A stretch of DNA of 40,892 bases from Candidatus Bathyarchaeota archaeon (GCA_020348945.1 CP070759.1:1263494-1304385), one strand, 5' to 3'. Counted from the first letter of the stretch, positions 9,146 to 15,892 are shown. Program-made: numbers and translations. The notes: generated by a model from the sequence alone, not told the origin.

Positions 9146-9579
9146 TCTCGCCTCCGAACCTGTGAAGAGCTCATATAACGTTCATAGTCTTCCTTAAACT
9201 CGAGTTGCCGCAACAGATCCTCGAAAGCACTCTGGGGTTTGACTTCTCTGAGCTCTTCTCGAAGCTCAAACAAGCGAACATCTTCGTCATTCGCATCTTT
9301 AAAGATTAAATCCTCTATAAAGAGATCTGAATTCTCGGAACTAATGTTCTCTAAGAGTTCTGCGATTCTGCTGACCCACTTCCCAACTCTTATGAACCTT
9401 ACTTCGATGAAGTGAAGCAGACGGAAGAATCGCAATTGGGGGCTGAGTTCTGCAATATTCCGCACGTTCTCACCATATAGCTCCATAAGCAACTGATTTC
9501 TCTCTTCTTCTGACAACCATCTGTATATCAAAGAAGAAGCTTCTTTAAAGAAATCGAAATTTTCATTCTCAATGCTCAA
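9142..9579 (-). CDS. Hypothetical acidic helical protein, partner of the nuclease
   Basis: This 145-residue protein is predicted almost entirely helical, rich in Glu, Leu and Arg, with no membrane segment or catalytic motif that I recognise. It starts with TTG at 9579; no ATG is available in frame and the ribosome binding site is weak. A TATA-like GATATAAC stretch lies just upstream on the minus strand (about 9598-9606), so it may be nearly leaderless. It overlaps the following PD-(D/E)XK gene by four bases, which suggests an inhibitor, antitoxin or specificity subunit; that role is inference only. Confidence 0.6.
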   Translation of the reverse strand: MSIENENFDFFKEASSLIYRWLSEEERNQLLMELYGENVRNIAELSPQLRFFRLLHFIEVRFIRVGKWVSRIAELLENISSENSDLFIEDLIFKDANDEDVRLFELREELREVKPQSAFEDLLRQLEFKEDYERYMSSSQVRRRE

Positions 9580-9719
9580 TTCTTATCGAACGATCTGTTA
9601 TATCTTGAACTTTATTAGCTTTTGTGAAAAAACGAGGTCTGCGGGGAGACGTTGGCACTTGTCAATACATTTAAGAGAATGCCAATAAGAAAACTATCGA
9701 GAGGGTTATTGTGACGTTC

Positions 9720-9729
9720 ATGCATGCAT
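9720..9729. repeat. Palindrome ATGCATGCAT, copy 3
   Basis: This copy extends to CATGCATGCATG (9719-9730). It lies about 140 bases upstream of the minus-strand two-gene cassette and is bracketed by the ATCGAGA(G/A)GGTTAT direct repeat. Confidence 0.7.
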
Positions 9730-9793
9730 GTGGTATGGCATGATGAATCCCATAACATCGAGAAGGTTATGAAGATATTTTAGGTTTTTGCGC

Positions 9794-9866
9794 GCGCTGA
9801 TGGTTCAGTGGCATGAACGCTGCCCTCGCATGGTGAAGGTCACGGGCTCAAATCCCGCCCAGTCCA
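9794..9866 (+). tRNA. tRNA-Ala(CGC)-like sequence, probably decaying
   Basis: The 73 bases fold into a cloverleaf: a perfect 4-bp D stem (GTTC/GAAC), a loop CTCGCAT giving anticodon CGC, a T loop CTCAAAT closed by four pairs, and discriminator A. The acceptor stem has two C-opposed mismatches (positions 2-71 and 7-66), and the anticodon stem is weak, with one mismatch and two G-U pairs. CCA is not encoded. A G3-U70 pair, the classic alanine identity element, is present. It may be a pseudo-tRNA carried or left by the element, or a divergent functional tRNA; I favour the former. Confidence 0.5.
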
Positions 9867-9872
9867 CACGCG

Positions 9873-9899
9873 TTCCGGTAGTATAGTCCGGTTAGAACT
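9873..9899 (+). pseudogene. Fragment resembling the 5' half of a tRNA (Asp/Glu-like D arm)
   Basis: GGTAGTATAGTCCGGTTAG closely resembles the D-arm region of archaeal tRNA-Asp. The following bases do not form an anticodon arm or T arm, so only a 5' remnant is visible. It starts seven bases after the preceding tRNA-like sequence. Confidence 0.35.
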
Positions 9900-9997
9900 G
9901 TCGCAGATGGAGATATCTCCCGACTTTCCCCGCGGCTCTCTCCTTTTTTCGTGAGGCTTTGAATTCGTAGCTTGAATTCTCCCATACCAATATCGTA

Positions 9998-11061
9998 TTA
10001 TTTTTTTCCAGTCCTAGGGATGAGATACTCTAGTAGGTCTCTGTATTCTTGTAGTGTAATCTCTCTTGACCTTTGATAGCAGAAGGCCTCTGTGACAGCG
10101 GACACAAACTCTATTAGCTCTGGTGTATCCTTCAGTTTCTTCATAGAGATGCCAGACCTTAGTGTCTTGATGTGTCTAAATTCAAAAACTCTGTTCCATC
10201 TCCACGCATGGTTTCTCTTCTGGTCTTTAACCCACAGCTGAGTATTTCCTGGAATTTTCTTTCTTTGGCAATATTCGTTCCTACTGTAAATTGTGGAGAC
10301 CAACTCTCCGACGTAGATTTCATCTAGCAACCAATCTTTGGGAGTAGTTCCGCTATGATAGGCGGGTTGGACTTGCTGAGTTGAAGCTCCTCTTGTTTTA
10401 ACAAAGAGAATCCTATCTCCTATTGCTAAATCAAATCCTGACAAATTCTCTATTGGACACCAAATTCCGCTCTCCCGTGCAGGTTTTGTTTCATTGGTTC
10501 CTTTGTTAAAGTTAGGCCCTTGATACATCACCCAGACCTTTGTTTCAGTGTGTTGGCGAATTTGTCGATTCAAGAGTCTCACAAAATTTTCCCGACAAAA
10601 GGCGATGAAGTCAACTTGATCGATCTCATACACATCTATTTGCTGATCTTCTAATCCAGAAGGAATGTAGTCGTGGCTTAGAACTATGATGGCCCTCTAT
10701 GATCTCGGAAAGTCTGGTATTTTGAGACCTCTTTCCTATGATAGTCAAAGAGGGAAGTCGTGAATTTGACTTCAGCTGGGAACTCCCCAGCACCGCCGCT
10801 CAAGCATATCGAATCAACATCTGGAAATGCTGTTCCAACAATTGGTTCCAGCTTGACTACTCTTTTCCATCTCTCCCTTAGCTCCAATTTCCCTGCCTTG
10901 ACTTTTAGTCTCAGACGAAGAGTCTTTTCCAAAAACCTTGCTGACAAATACTCATAGATGACCCATTCGTGTAGAAATGACCATTTGCGTCTAGGCATGA
11001 GAGTGAATTCCGAAGAAGAAATATAATAATTTGATGCTATGATTTCGCGCAAATAAGACAT
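9998..11061 (-). pseudogene. PD-(D/E)XK nuclease with EVE/PUA-like C-terminus, frameshifted
   Basis: Two adjacent minus-strand reading frames make one protein of about 354 residues. The first (ATG 11061, 125 residues) holds a nuclease core with FPDVD (Asp81, Asp83) and AEVK (Glu97, Lys99), then stops at 10684. The other frame continues without a gap as AIIVLSHDYIPSG, the strand expected after this core, and runs to 9998. It shows a GDRILFVKTRG...YVGELVS...W pattern suggestive of an EVE/PUA-like modified-base reader. Adding one C to the CCC run at 10693-10695 joins the frames. The shift could be a real inactivating mutation or a sequencing error. A GTG at 10633 could start the C-terminal part separately. 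Confidence 0.65.
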
Positions 11062-11165
11062 TCGTCAAAGCATCTCTACAATGGAGATATCCCTCGCAAA
11101 CTCCCTTTTTTTACTTCAACTGATCTATTGATTTTGGCCTACAAGGTTGCGTGCGTGTGCTCCTA

Positions 11166-11175
11166 ATGCATGCAT
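11166..11175. repeat. Palindrome ATGCATGCAT, copy 4
   Basis: This copy lies about 105 bases upstream both of the minus-strand nuclease gene (start 11061) and of the plus-strand SIR2-like fragment (start 11280). The G/T-rich GCGTGCGTGTGC just before it resembles, in inverse orientation, a stretch at 8550-8565 near copy 2. Confidence 0.7.
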
Positions 11176-11279
11176 AATCTTGAGAGAAGAGATACGCATC
11201 AGGGATTATGGATACATAGTACTATTAGACGACTAACAAACAATCTTATTAATTACGGTCTAGAAAAAGTGTACTTGAA

Positions 11280-11387
11280 ATGAACTTCATACTTTTCCTT
11301 GGTGCAGGTGCCTCCGCTGAATTCGAAATTCCTTTGTTCAAAGAGATTGCCCTTAATCGAGACGAAAGTCAATTACGAAAATGGTAG
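11280..11387 (+). pseudogene. N-terminal fragment of a SIR2-like gene
   Basis: ATG 11280 opens a 35-codon frame starting MNFILFLGAGASAEFEIPLF. The LGAGAS...IP pattern is the NAD-binding start of SIR2-like domains, common in anti-phage proteins such as ThsA and the DSR systems. The similarity stops after about 24 residues at a TAG, less than 50 bases before the tRNA-Arg gene. The remaining several hundred codons expected are absent, so this is a gene end left by recombination at the attachment site or by deletion. Confidence 0.55.
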
Positions 11388-11434
11388 AAGAATTGTGCGC
11401 TATGGTTTTGCACGCTAGTATCCGCTCACTGTAG

Positions 11435-11453
11435 TTGGCGGGCCCGCGGGGAT
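11435..11453 (-). repeat. tRNA-proximal att repeat (19 bp)
   Basis: This is identical to 6299-6317 and lies within the 3' end of tRNA-Arg: CCA, discriminator, acceptor 3' strand and the T-stem 3' strand. Identity stops inside the T loop, as expected for a crossover in the tRNA 3' half. Confidence 0.8.
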
Positions 11454-11527
11454 TTGAACCCTGGATCTCCGGCTTTCCTCTGTCTATAATAGAAGGCCGG
11501 CGCCTTATCCAACTAGGCCACGGGCCC
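11436..11527 (-). tRNA. tRNA-Arg(TCT) with a 15-nt intron
   Basis: A complete cloverleaf is visible: acceptor GGGCCCG/CGGGCCC, D stem GCCT/AGGC, anticodon stem CCGGC/GCCGG, loop CTTCTA...A giving anticodon TCT, T loop TTCAAAT, discriminator G, and encoded CCA. A 15-nt intron (TTATAGACAGAGGAA) sits at the canonical 37/38 position. Exon bases CTTCT pair with AGAGG of the intron, leaving the AAA bulge and an ATT loop expected for the splicing endonuclease. The T stem has one A-C mismatch (50-64) whose 3' partner lies in the att core. The 3' end is the integration site of the island. Confidence 0.93.
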
Positions 11528-11866
11528 ATTAAAGCTTCATTTCCCATGAGAGGAGAGGAAGCTTTTCTAGTTCTTGAGAACTTTTCGTTACACTCCTTTA
11601 TCTCTTTAACTGTGAGCGCACACTAAGAAAAGGATTATAGAGTGTTCTATTTGGATTCCAATAGTAGTGGAATGTTGAGAACGATATTTTTTCAGAAAAA
11701 CACTTTGTTCTGAAGGGGAAGAGAGTATAAGGGGTGCATTAACAGAGAAAGAAAGAGAATGTTCCACAGAACTTTACAAATGTATACGCAAATTATAAAT
11801 TACCTTAAAACAATACAGTAACCACCACTTAAAATTGCCATGTTAATGTAAAAAGAGATGGAGTAA
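11528..11866. other. Intergenic region upstream of the HTH-PRTase gene
   Basis: This 339-base stretch has no gene that I can support. It holds two stem-loops (ATTCCA/TGGAAT near 11656-11674, and TTCAGAA/TTCTGAA at 11691-11697 and 11708-11714) and A/T-rich stretches near 11788 and 11828 that could be promoter boxes for the next gene. Confidence 0.5.
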
Positions 11867-12595
11867 ATGGGCACCCACGCAGAAGACCTAAAACTTCGGT
11901 TAATGACCATTGAACTACTTAGAACCGCAAAGAAACGATACACCTACCGAGAGTTATCCGCTAAAACCGACCTACCTGTAACTGTTCTGAGCCGATACGC
12001 TAAAGGCCATGTCTTGCCAAACGCTGAAAGAGCTCGCCAACTCTGGAGCACCCTAAAAAAACTCGTTGGCTTACAAACCGAACTGCGCAAAATGGTACAA
12101 TTCAACAACCAAGGGTATTTTAACAACACATGGATCATCGGCGACTTCAACATACTCAGACAAGCCGCCCACCACGCCCTTGCAGCCTATGCTGGGAGAC
12201 GCGTAACAAAAATCTTAACTGCTGCAGTAGATGGCATACCACTGGCAACCATGGTCGCAGACTCCTTAGGCATCAGTTTAGTTATGGCAAAATGGAATAA
12301 AGAAGTGGGAGTTCCAGCGTTTATTGAAGAAACGTACGTGTTGAGCGGCTCCGGCGTAACCCGAACACTGTACTTGCCAAAAGATGCCCTAAAGAGAAGA
12401 GACAGTGTGCTCATCGTGGACGACATGATAAAGAGCGGAGAAACCCAAGCTGCCCTCGTTAACCTCGTTCGCAAAGCAAGGGCAGAAATTTCTGGACTCT
12501 ACTCTCTTATCGCTGTTGGAAACGAGTGGGAAAAGAAACTAAACCTGCCAAAAGGCTGTCTAATTGAAATCGTAACAAGAATTAAGAAAGTGTAG
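11867..12595 (+). CDS. HTH-phosphoribosyltransferase regulator (GfcR/PyrE-like)
   Basis: This 242-residue protein joins an N-terminal helix-turn-helix (about residues 24-60, YRELSAKTDLPVTVLSRYAKG) to a type I phosphoribosyltransferase fold with the PRPP signature VLIVDDMIKSGET at 181-193. The layout matches archaeal DNA-binding PRTase-like proteins such as haloarchaeal GfcR and bacterial PurR, in which a phosphorylated ligand is read by the PRTase domain to control transcription. Enzymatic activity is possible but not shown. ATG 11867 follows a GATGGA sequence. It is monocistronic, lying just beyond the tRNA-Arg integration site. A perfect 15-mer inverted repeat lies 83 bases after its stop. 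Confidence 0.75.
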   Translation: MGTHAEDLKLRLMTIELLRTAKKRYTYRELSAKTDLPVTVLSRYAKGHVLPNAERARQLWSTLKKLVGLQTELRKMVQFNNQGYFNNTWIIGDFNILRQAAHHALAAYAGRRVTKILTAAVDGIPLATMVADSLGISLVMAKWNKEVGVPAFIEETYVLSGSGVTRTLYLPKDALKRRDSVLIVDDMIKSGETQAALVNLVRKARAEISGLYSLIAVGNEWEKKLNLPKGCLIEIVTRIKKV

Positions 12596-12677
12596 CAACC
12601 GAACAGCGCCATCTAAATATGCATTGTTTACATTTTTCTCTTTCTACAGAAGTCTTTGCCGAGCCTAAGCAAAGCGG

Positions 12678-12692
12678 TCGCAAAGTTTGCGA
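12678..12692. promoter_or_regulatory. Perfect inverted repeat TCGCAAAGTTTGCGA
   Basis: Two 7-base arms surround a single central base, about 100 bases before the mtnA TATA box and 83 bases after the HTH-PRTase gene. It could be an operator for the neighbouring regulator or a terminator hairpin (TCTTTTC follows). The sequence does not decide. Confidence 0.35.
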
Positions 12693-12791
12693 AGGTCTTT
12701 TCGCTTATCTCTGACTATCTTTGTCCAAAACTTTAAATCAACAGAATTACAGCTTTCACGAAAATCCTCTTGTTATCATGGTATCTAACTC

Positions 12792-12801
12792 GTTATAAAA
12801 G
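12792..12801 (+). promoter_or_regulatory. TATA box of mtnA
   Basis: GTTATAAAAG lies about 75-80 bases before the mtnA start. The same core GTTATAAAA recurs before the second MtmB-like gene at 37478. Confidence 0.5.
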
Positions 12802-12873
12802 CTGAATATCATCTAGTTCACAACAAAATAAAAATCCATAAACAAGTAATAGAGAAGGTCAACGGTGACGCGC

Positions 12874-13905
12874 ATGAGAACCATAGAGTGGAAAGACGGA
12901 ACAGTTATCACAATAGACCAGACAAAACTACCCAACGAAACGTCCTTTCTGAAAATGAAAAAATGCAGCCAAGTGGCAACCGCTATCAAAGACATGAAGA
13001 TCCGTGGAGCTCCGATCATAGGAGTAGCGGCTGCCTACGGCTTAGCTCTCACCGCTCATCATTCAAAAGCCAGAGAAAAAAGAGAATTAATGAGAGAACT
13101 TAAACAATCAGCTGAAATCTTGAAGAAAACGAGACCTACAGCAGTGAACCTTTTCTGGGCGGTGGATAGAACTGTGAAAAAAGCACAGGAAACCTCTGGA
13201 AGTGCAAAGGCCGTGGCTAAAGCCGTAATCGACGAAGCTCAAAGGATGGCGGATGAGGACGTTCAAGCTAACCGCAAGATTGGTGGACACGGGGCAAAAC
13301 TGATTGAGGATGGAGACACTGTGCTCACCCACTGCAACGCGGGAAAACTAGCCACCGTGGATTATGGCACCGCACTAGGGGTCATACGGGCCGCGTGGGA
13401 ACAGGGCAAACAAATTAAGGTTATAGCAACGGAAACTAGGCCCAAACTTCAAGGTGCCAGACTTACAGCGTACGAGCTAAAAAGCGACGGCATTCCAGTC
13501 ACGCTGATCACGGATAGCATGGTTGGATATGTAATGTCCAAGCGGATGGTGAACAAGGTTGTTGTAGGAGCTGATAGGATAGTTCGAGACGCTGTAGTAA
13601 ACAAGATTGGAACGTTCTCTATTGCTGTGCTAGCCCATGAACACGGAATCCCATTCTATGTTGCCGCTCCCATATCCACCTTCGATTTAACACGGTCCTC
13701 AAAGGACGTAGTTGTTGAAGAGAGAAACCCTGAGGAAGTCACGCATTTTCGTTCCCAAAGAACTGCTCCTATAGGGATGAAGGCTCTAAACCCAGCGTTC
13801 GACATTACCCCAATGAAATACGTGAGCGCCATCATCTGTGAAACCAATGTTCTATCCCCAACTAAACTAAAGGACTTGCAACGTTTGGGAGAGTTTAAAT
13901 CCTAA
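12874..13905 (+). CDS. mtnA: Methylthioribose-1-phosphate isomerase (eIF2B-alpha family)
   Basis: This 343-residue enzyme converts 5-methylthioribose-1-phosphate to methylthioribulose-1-phosphate in methionine salvage. MtnA-type motifs are RGAPIIGVAAAYGLAL, RPTAVNLFWAVDR, THCNAG with the catalytic Cys (about residue 154), ETRPKLQGARLTAYEL and VGADRI with the catalytic Asp (about 234). These favour MtnA over ribose-1,5-bisphosphate isomerase or aIF2B, though the families are close. ATG 12874 gives the typical MRTIEW start and follows GGTGA at 12864-12868. A GTG at 12865 would add three residues. It is followed in the same direction by the endonuclease gene 42 bases later. Confidence 0.88.
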   Translation: MRTIEWKDGTVITIDQTKLPNETSFLKMKKCSQVATAIKDMKIRGAPIIGVAAAYGLALTAHHSKAREKRELMRELKQSAEILKKTRPTAVNLFWAVDRTVKKAQETSGSAKAVAKAVIDEAQRMADEDVQANRKIGGHGAKLIEDGDTVLTHCNAGKLATVDYGTALGVIRAAWEQGKQIKVIATETRPKLQGARLTAYELKSDGIPVTLITDSMVGYVMSKRMVNKVVVGADRIVRDAVVNKIGTFSIAVLAHEHGIPFYVAAPISTFDLTRSSKDVVVEERNPEEVTHFRSQRTAPIGMKALNPAFDITPMKYVSAIICETNVLSPTKLKDLQRLGEFKS

Positions 13906-13947
13906 GCGTGTGTATGACAGCGTTAGACATGGTTGGAGGTTGTGGTT

Positions 13948-14514
13948 TTGAAACAACTGGAGGGTAGGGCTGAGGCGAGTCACGAAGCCGAGTTAAAGAT
14001 AAAAGCTTCATTTGGCGAGAAAGGAGTTCTGGTTTTTCCACCTGAGGACATCGAGGGACTTTCTTCCAGAGGCTACGGAGTGTCTGAAAATGGGAAGGTG
14101 ATGCTCACTTTCTATGAAGCATTGTTTCTGCTAGGTAAGAACATCCTCCAGATTGAGGATGAAAAAACCGGGAAAGATTTAAGCTTTCAAAATCTCCTTA
14201 AGCATTTTCAAATTGTTGAAAAAGACGCTTGGGTCAAGTATCTGATTTACCGAGATTTGAAGAGCCGAGGATACGTAGCGAGAGAAGGTTTCGGACTTAA
14301 TATAGACTTTCGCGTGTATGAGCGAGGCGAGTATGGAAAAGAAACTGCCAAGTATCTCATATTTGGAATTCAGGAGGGACAACCTGTTTCAGTGGAAGAG
14401 TTGGCGCGAGCCCTTAGGTATGTTCAAAGCTTGAAGAAAAAGCTGGTGCTTGCGGTTATAAACAGGAGAGGAGAAGTTGTGTACTATTCCCTCTCACAAC
14501 TGACCTTAAAGTGA
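13948..14514 (+). CDS. endA: tRNA-splicing endonuclease subunit lacking the catalytic His
   Basis: EndA cleaves bulge-helix-bulge introns from tRNA. This roughly 188-residue protein aligns along the whole length with M. jannaschii EndA as I remember it: YLIYRDLKSRGYVAREGF, DFRVYERG with the catalytic Tyr, and SLKKKLVLAV with the catalytic Lys. The third catalytic residue, His125 in KEHSVYLV of M. jannaschii, is replaced by Thr in KETAKYLI. It may therefore be an inactive or structural subunit of a heteromeric enzyme, or use altered chemistry. TTG 13948 is preferred, with GGAGGT at 13935-13940; TTG 13933 and GTG 13942 are alternatives. It is probably cotranscribed with hisS. Confidence 0.85.
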   Translation: MKQLEGRAEASHEAELKIKASFGEKGVLVFPPEDIEGLSSRGYGVSENGKVMLTFYEALFLLGKNILQIEDEKTGKDLSFQNLLKHFQIVEKDAWVKYLIYRDLKSRGYVAREGFGLNIDFRVYERGEYGKETAKYLIFGIQEGQPVSVEELARALRYVQSLKKKLVLAVINRRGEVVYYSLSQLTLK

Positions 14515-14593
14515 AAAACATGGAAAAAATTGTAGGCGCCAAACGACTTATCCGCCCAATAAACCTGTACGGGAATCTTTGGTAGGTGATGGG

Positions 14594-15892
14594 ATGCCGA
14601 AGTTTAAAACTGTTCGGGGAATGAGAGATTTTCTGCCCAAAGACGCGGAGAAAATGAGATATGTGGAGGTGGCTGCGAGAAACATCGCTAGACTCTACGG
14701 ATACGGGGAGGTTATTACACCCATCGTAGAACACTATAATCTATTGACGGCGAAATCTGGTGAGGAAATCCGTAAGCGCATGTACGCTTTCAGAGATATG
14801 GGTGACCGAAGAGTGGCTTTGCGACCCGAGTTCACTGCTTCCATAGCCAGGCTAGTGACTGCTAAAATGAGACAAGAGCCCAAGCCGATGAAACTTTTTT
14901 GCGCTGGAAGCCTCTATCGCTACGATGAACCGCAGTACGGGCGCTTCCGAGAGTTCTGGCAAGCCAACTACGAGCTCATTGGCTCCAGTAAACCTGAAGC
15001 CGACGCGGAAATTCTCACACTCACCTATGACTTAATGGAAAGACTGGGATTCCGCAACTACTGGTTTAAGATTGGACATGTGGGAATTCTTCGGGGAATC
15101 TTGACTCAGGAAACAGTGGCAGAGGAACAACAGAACACAATCGTGCAATTGTTGGACAAAAAAAAGTGGAATGAAGCGTTAACTGCCACACATAAGTTAG
15201 GTGCTTCGCAAAGCTGTGTAGCGGTTCTGAAAAAGCTTCTTGAAACTAGGGGAAAAGACGTTTCCAAGGTTCTTAAAGAAGCGAAACATGTTGTTGAAGG
15301 CTACGAAGGAGCTGTTGCCGCCGTGGAGAATCTGCAGGAAATTCTTGAATTGACGAGAAATAGCGGCATCAAGTTTGAAACGTTGATAGAAGCTGGGTTT
15401 GCTCGAGGACTCGAATACTATACTGGAATGATTTTTGAGTGTTACGTTCCCAACATTGAAGTAGCGCTGGCAGGCGGAGGGCGCTACGATAAGCTGATCG
15501 AACTTTTTGGTGGAGAACCAACCCCCGCGCTGGGAGTTGCCCAAGGAATAGACCGTTTAGTGCTAGCCATGAAGAAGCATGGAGTCACTCCAAAAGTTCC
15601 GGAAAAAACCAAAGTTATGATTATTCCGGTGGACGAAGAACTGAGAACAAAAGCGATTGAACTTTCAATAAATTTGAGAAAGGCAAAGATACCTGCCGAG
15701 GTAGAAGTGATGGGACGCGCAGTTTCTAAGGCTTTGTCCAACGCTGACAGAAGAGAGGTAACACATGCTGTTATTGTGGGTCCTGAGGAACTTAGAGAAG
15801 GAAAGGTGGTTCTGAAGGACATGAAGAATAGGGAGCAGAGAACCGTTGAAATCGCGAATCTTTCTAAAGAAATCTTGGAAGACACCAGCTAG
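14594..15892 (+). CDS. hisS: Histidyl-tRNA synthetase
   Basis: This 432-residue class II synthetase charges tRNA-His. It shows GMRDFLP at the N-terminus, motif 2 around LFCAGSLYRYDEPQYGRFREFWQANYELIG, the histidine-specific motif ARGLEYYTGMIFE, the motif 3 region AGGGRYDKLIELFGGEPTPALGVAQGIDRL, and a C-terminal alpha/beta anticodon-binding domain. ATG 14594 is chosen because GGTGATG precedes it at 14585; a TTG at 14579 would start upstream of this ribosome binding site. It follows endA by 79 bases and converges on the CPBP protease gene with only a 16-base gap. Confidence 0.96.
   Translation: MPKFKTVRGMRDFLPKDAEKMRYVEVAARNIARLYGYGEVITPIVEHYNLLTAKSGEEIRKRMYAFRDMGDRRVALRPEFTASIARLVTAKMRQEPKPMKLFCAGSLYRYDEPQYGRFREFWQANYELIGSSKPEADAEILTLTYDLMERLGFRNYWFKIGHVGILRGILTQETVAEEQQNTIVQLLDKKKWNEALTATHKLGASQSCVAVLKKLLETRGKDVSKVLKEAKHVVEGYEGAVAAVENLQEILELTRNSGIKFETLIEAGFARGLEYYTGMIFECYVPNIEVALAGGGRYDKLIELFGGEPTPALGVAQGIDRLVLAMKKHGVTPKVPEKTKVMIIPVDEELRTKAIELSINLRKAKIPAEVEVMGRAVSKALSNADRREVTHAVIVGPEELREGKVVLKDMKNREQRTVEIANLSKEILEDTS

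Larger units (their letters stand above)
9580..9997. other. Non-coding gap with tRNA remnants and repeats
   Basis: This 418-base gap carries the third palindrome (9720-9729), a 14-base imperfect direct repeat ATCGAGA(G/A)GGTTAT at 9696-9709 and 9757-9770 that brackets it, a tRNA-like sequence (9794-9866), a fragment resembling the 5' half of another tRNA (about 9873-9899), a small GGAGATATCTCC palindrome, and a T6 run near 9943. I see no protein gene in it. Confidence 0.6.
6299..11527. mobile_element. Integrated defence island in tRNA-Arg(TCT)
   Basis: The intact tRNA-Arg lies at the right end on the minus strand. A direct copy of its last bases plus flank (TTGGCGGGCCCGCGGGGAT) lies at 6299-6317. 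This is the geometry left by site-specific integration into the 3' half of a tRNA gene: the element lies downstream of the tRNA and carries a duplicate 3' end at its far side. Contents are restriction-like and SIR2-like genes and fragments plus tRNA remnants, with no core genes. The flanks are ordinary housekeeping genes. No integrase was found, so the element is non-autonomous or decayed. Confidence 0.75.

Noticed and set aside
6299-11527. CRISPR array in the accessory region
   Set aside because: The repeated ATGCATGCAT elements are only 10-12 bases and 1.2-2 kb apart, with genes between them; there is no regular repeat-spacer structure.
11353-11626. ORFs on both strands over tRNA-Arg
   Set aside because: They are translations of the tRNA gene and its flanks.
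14520-14585. 21-codon ORF between endA and hisS as a possible His leader peptide
   Set aside because: It contains no histidine codons and no stem-loop follows; unlike the 26068 ORF it has no link in composition to the downstream gene.
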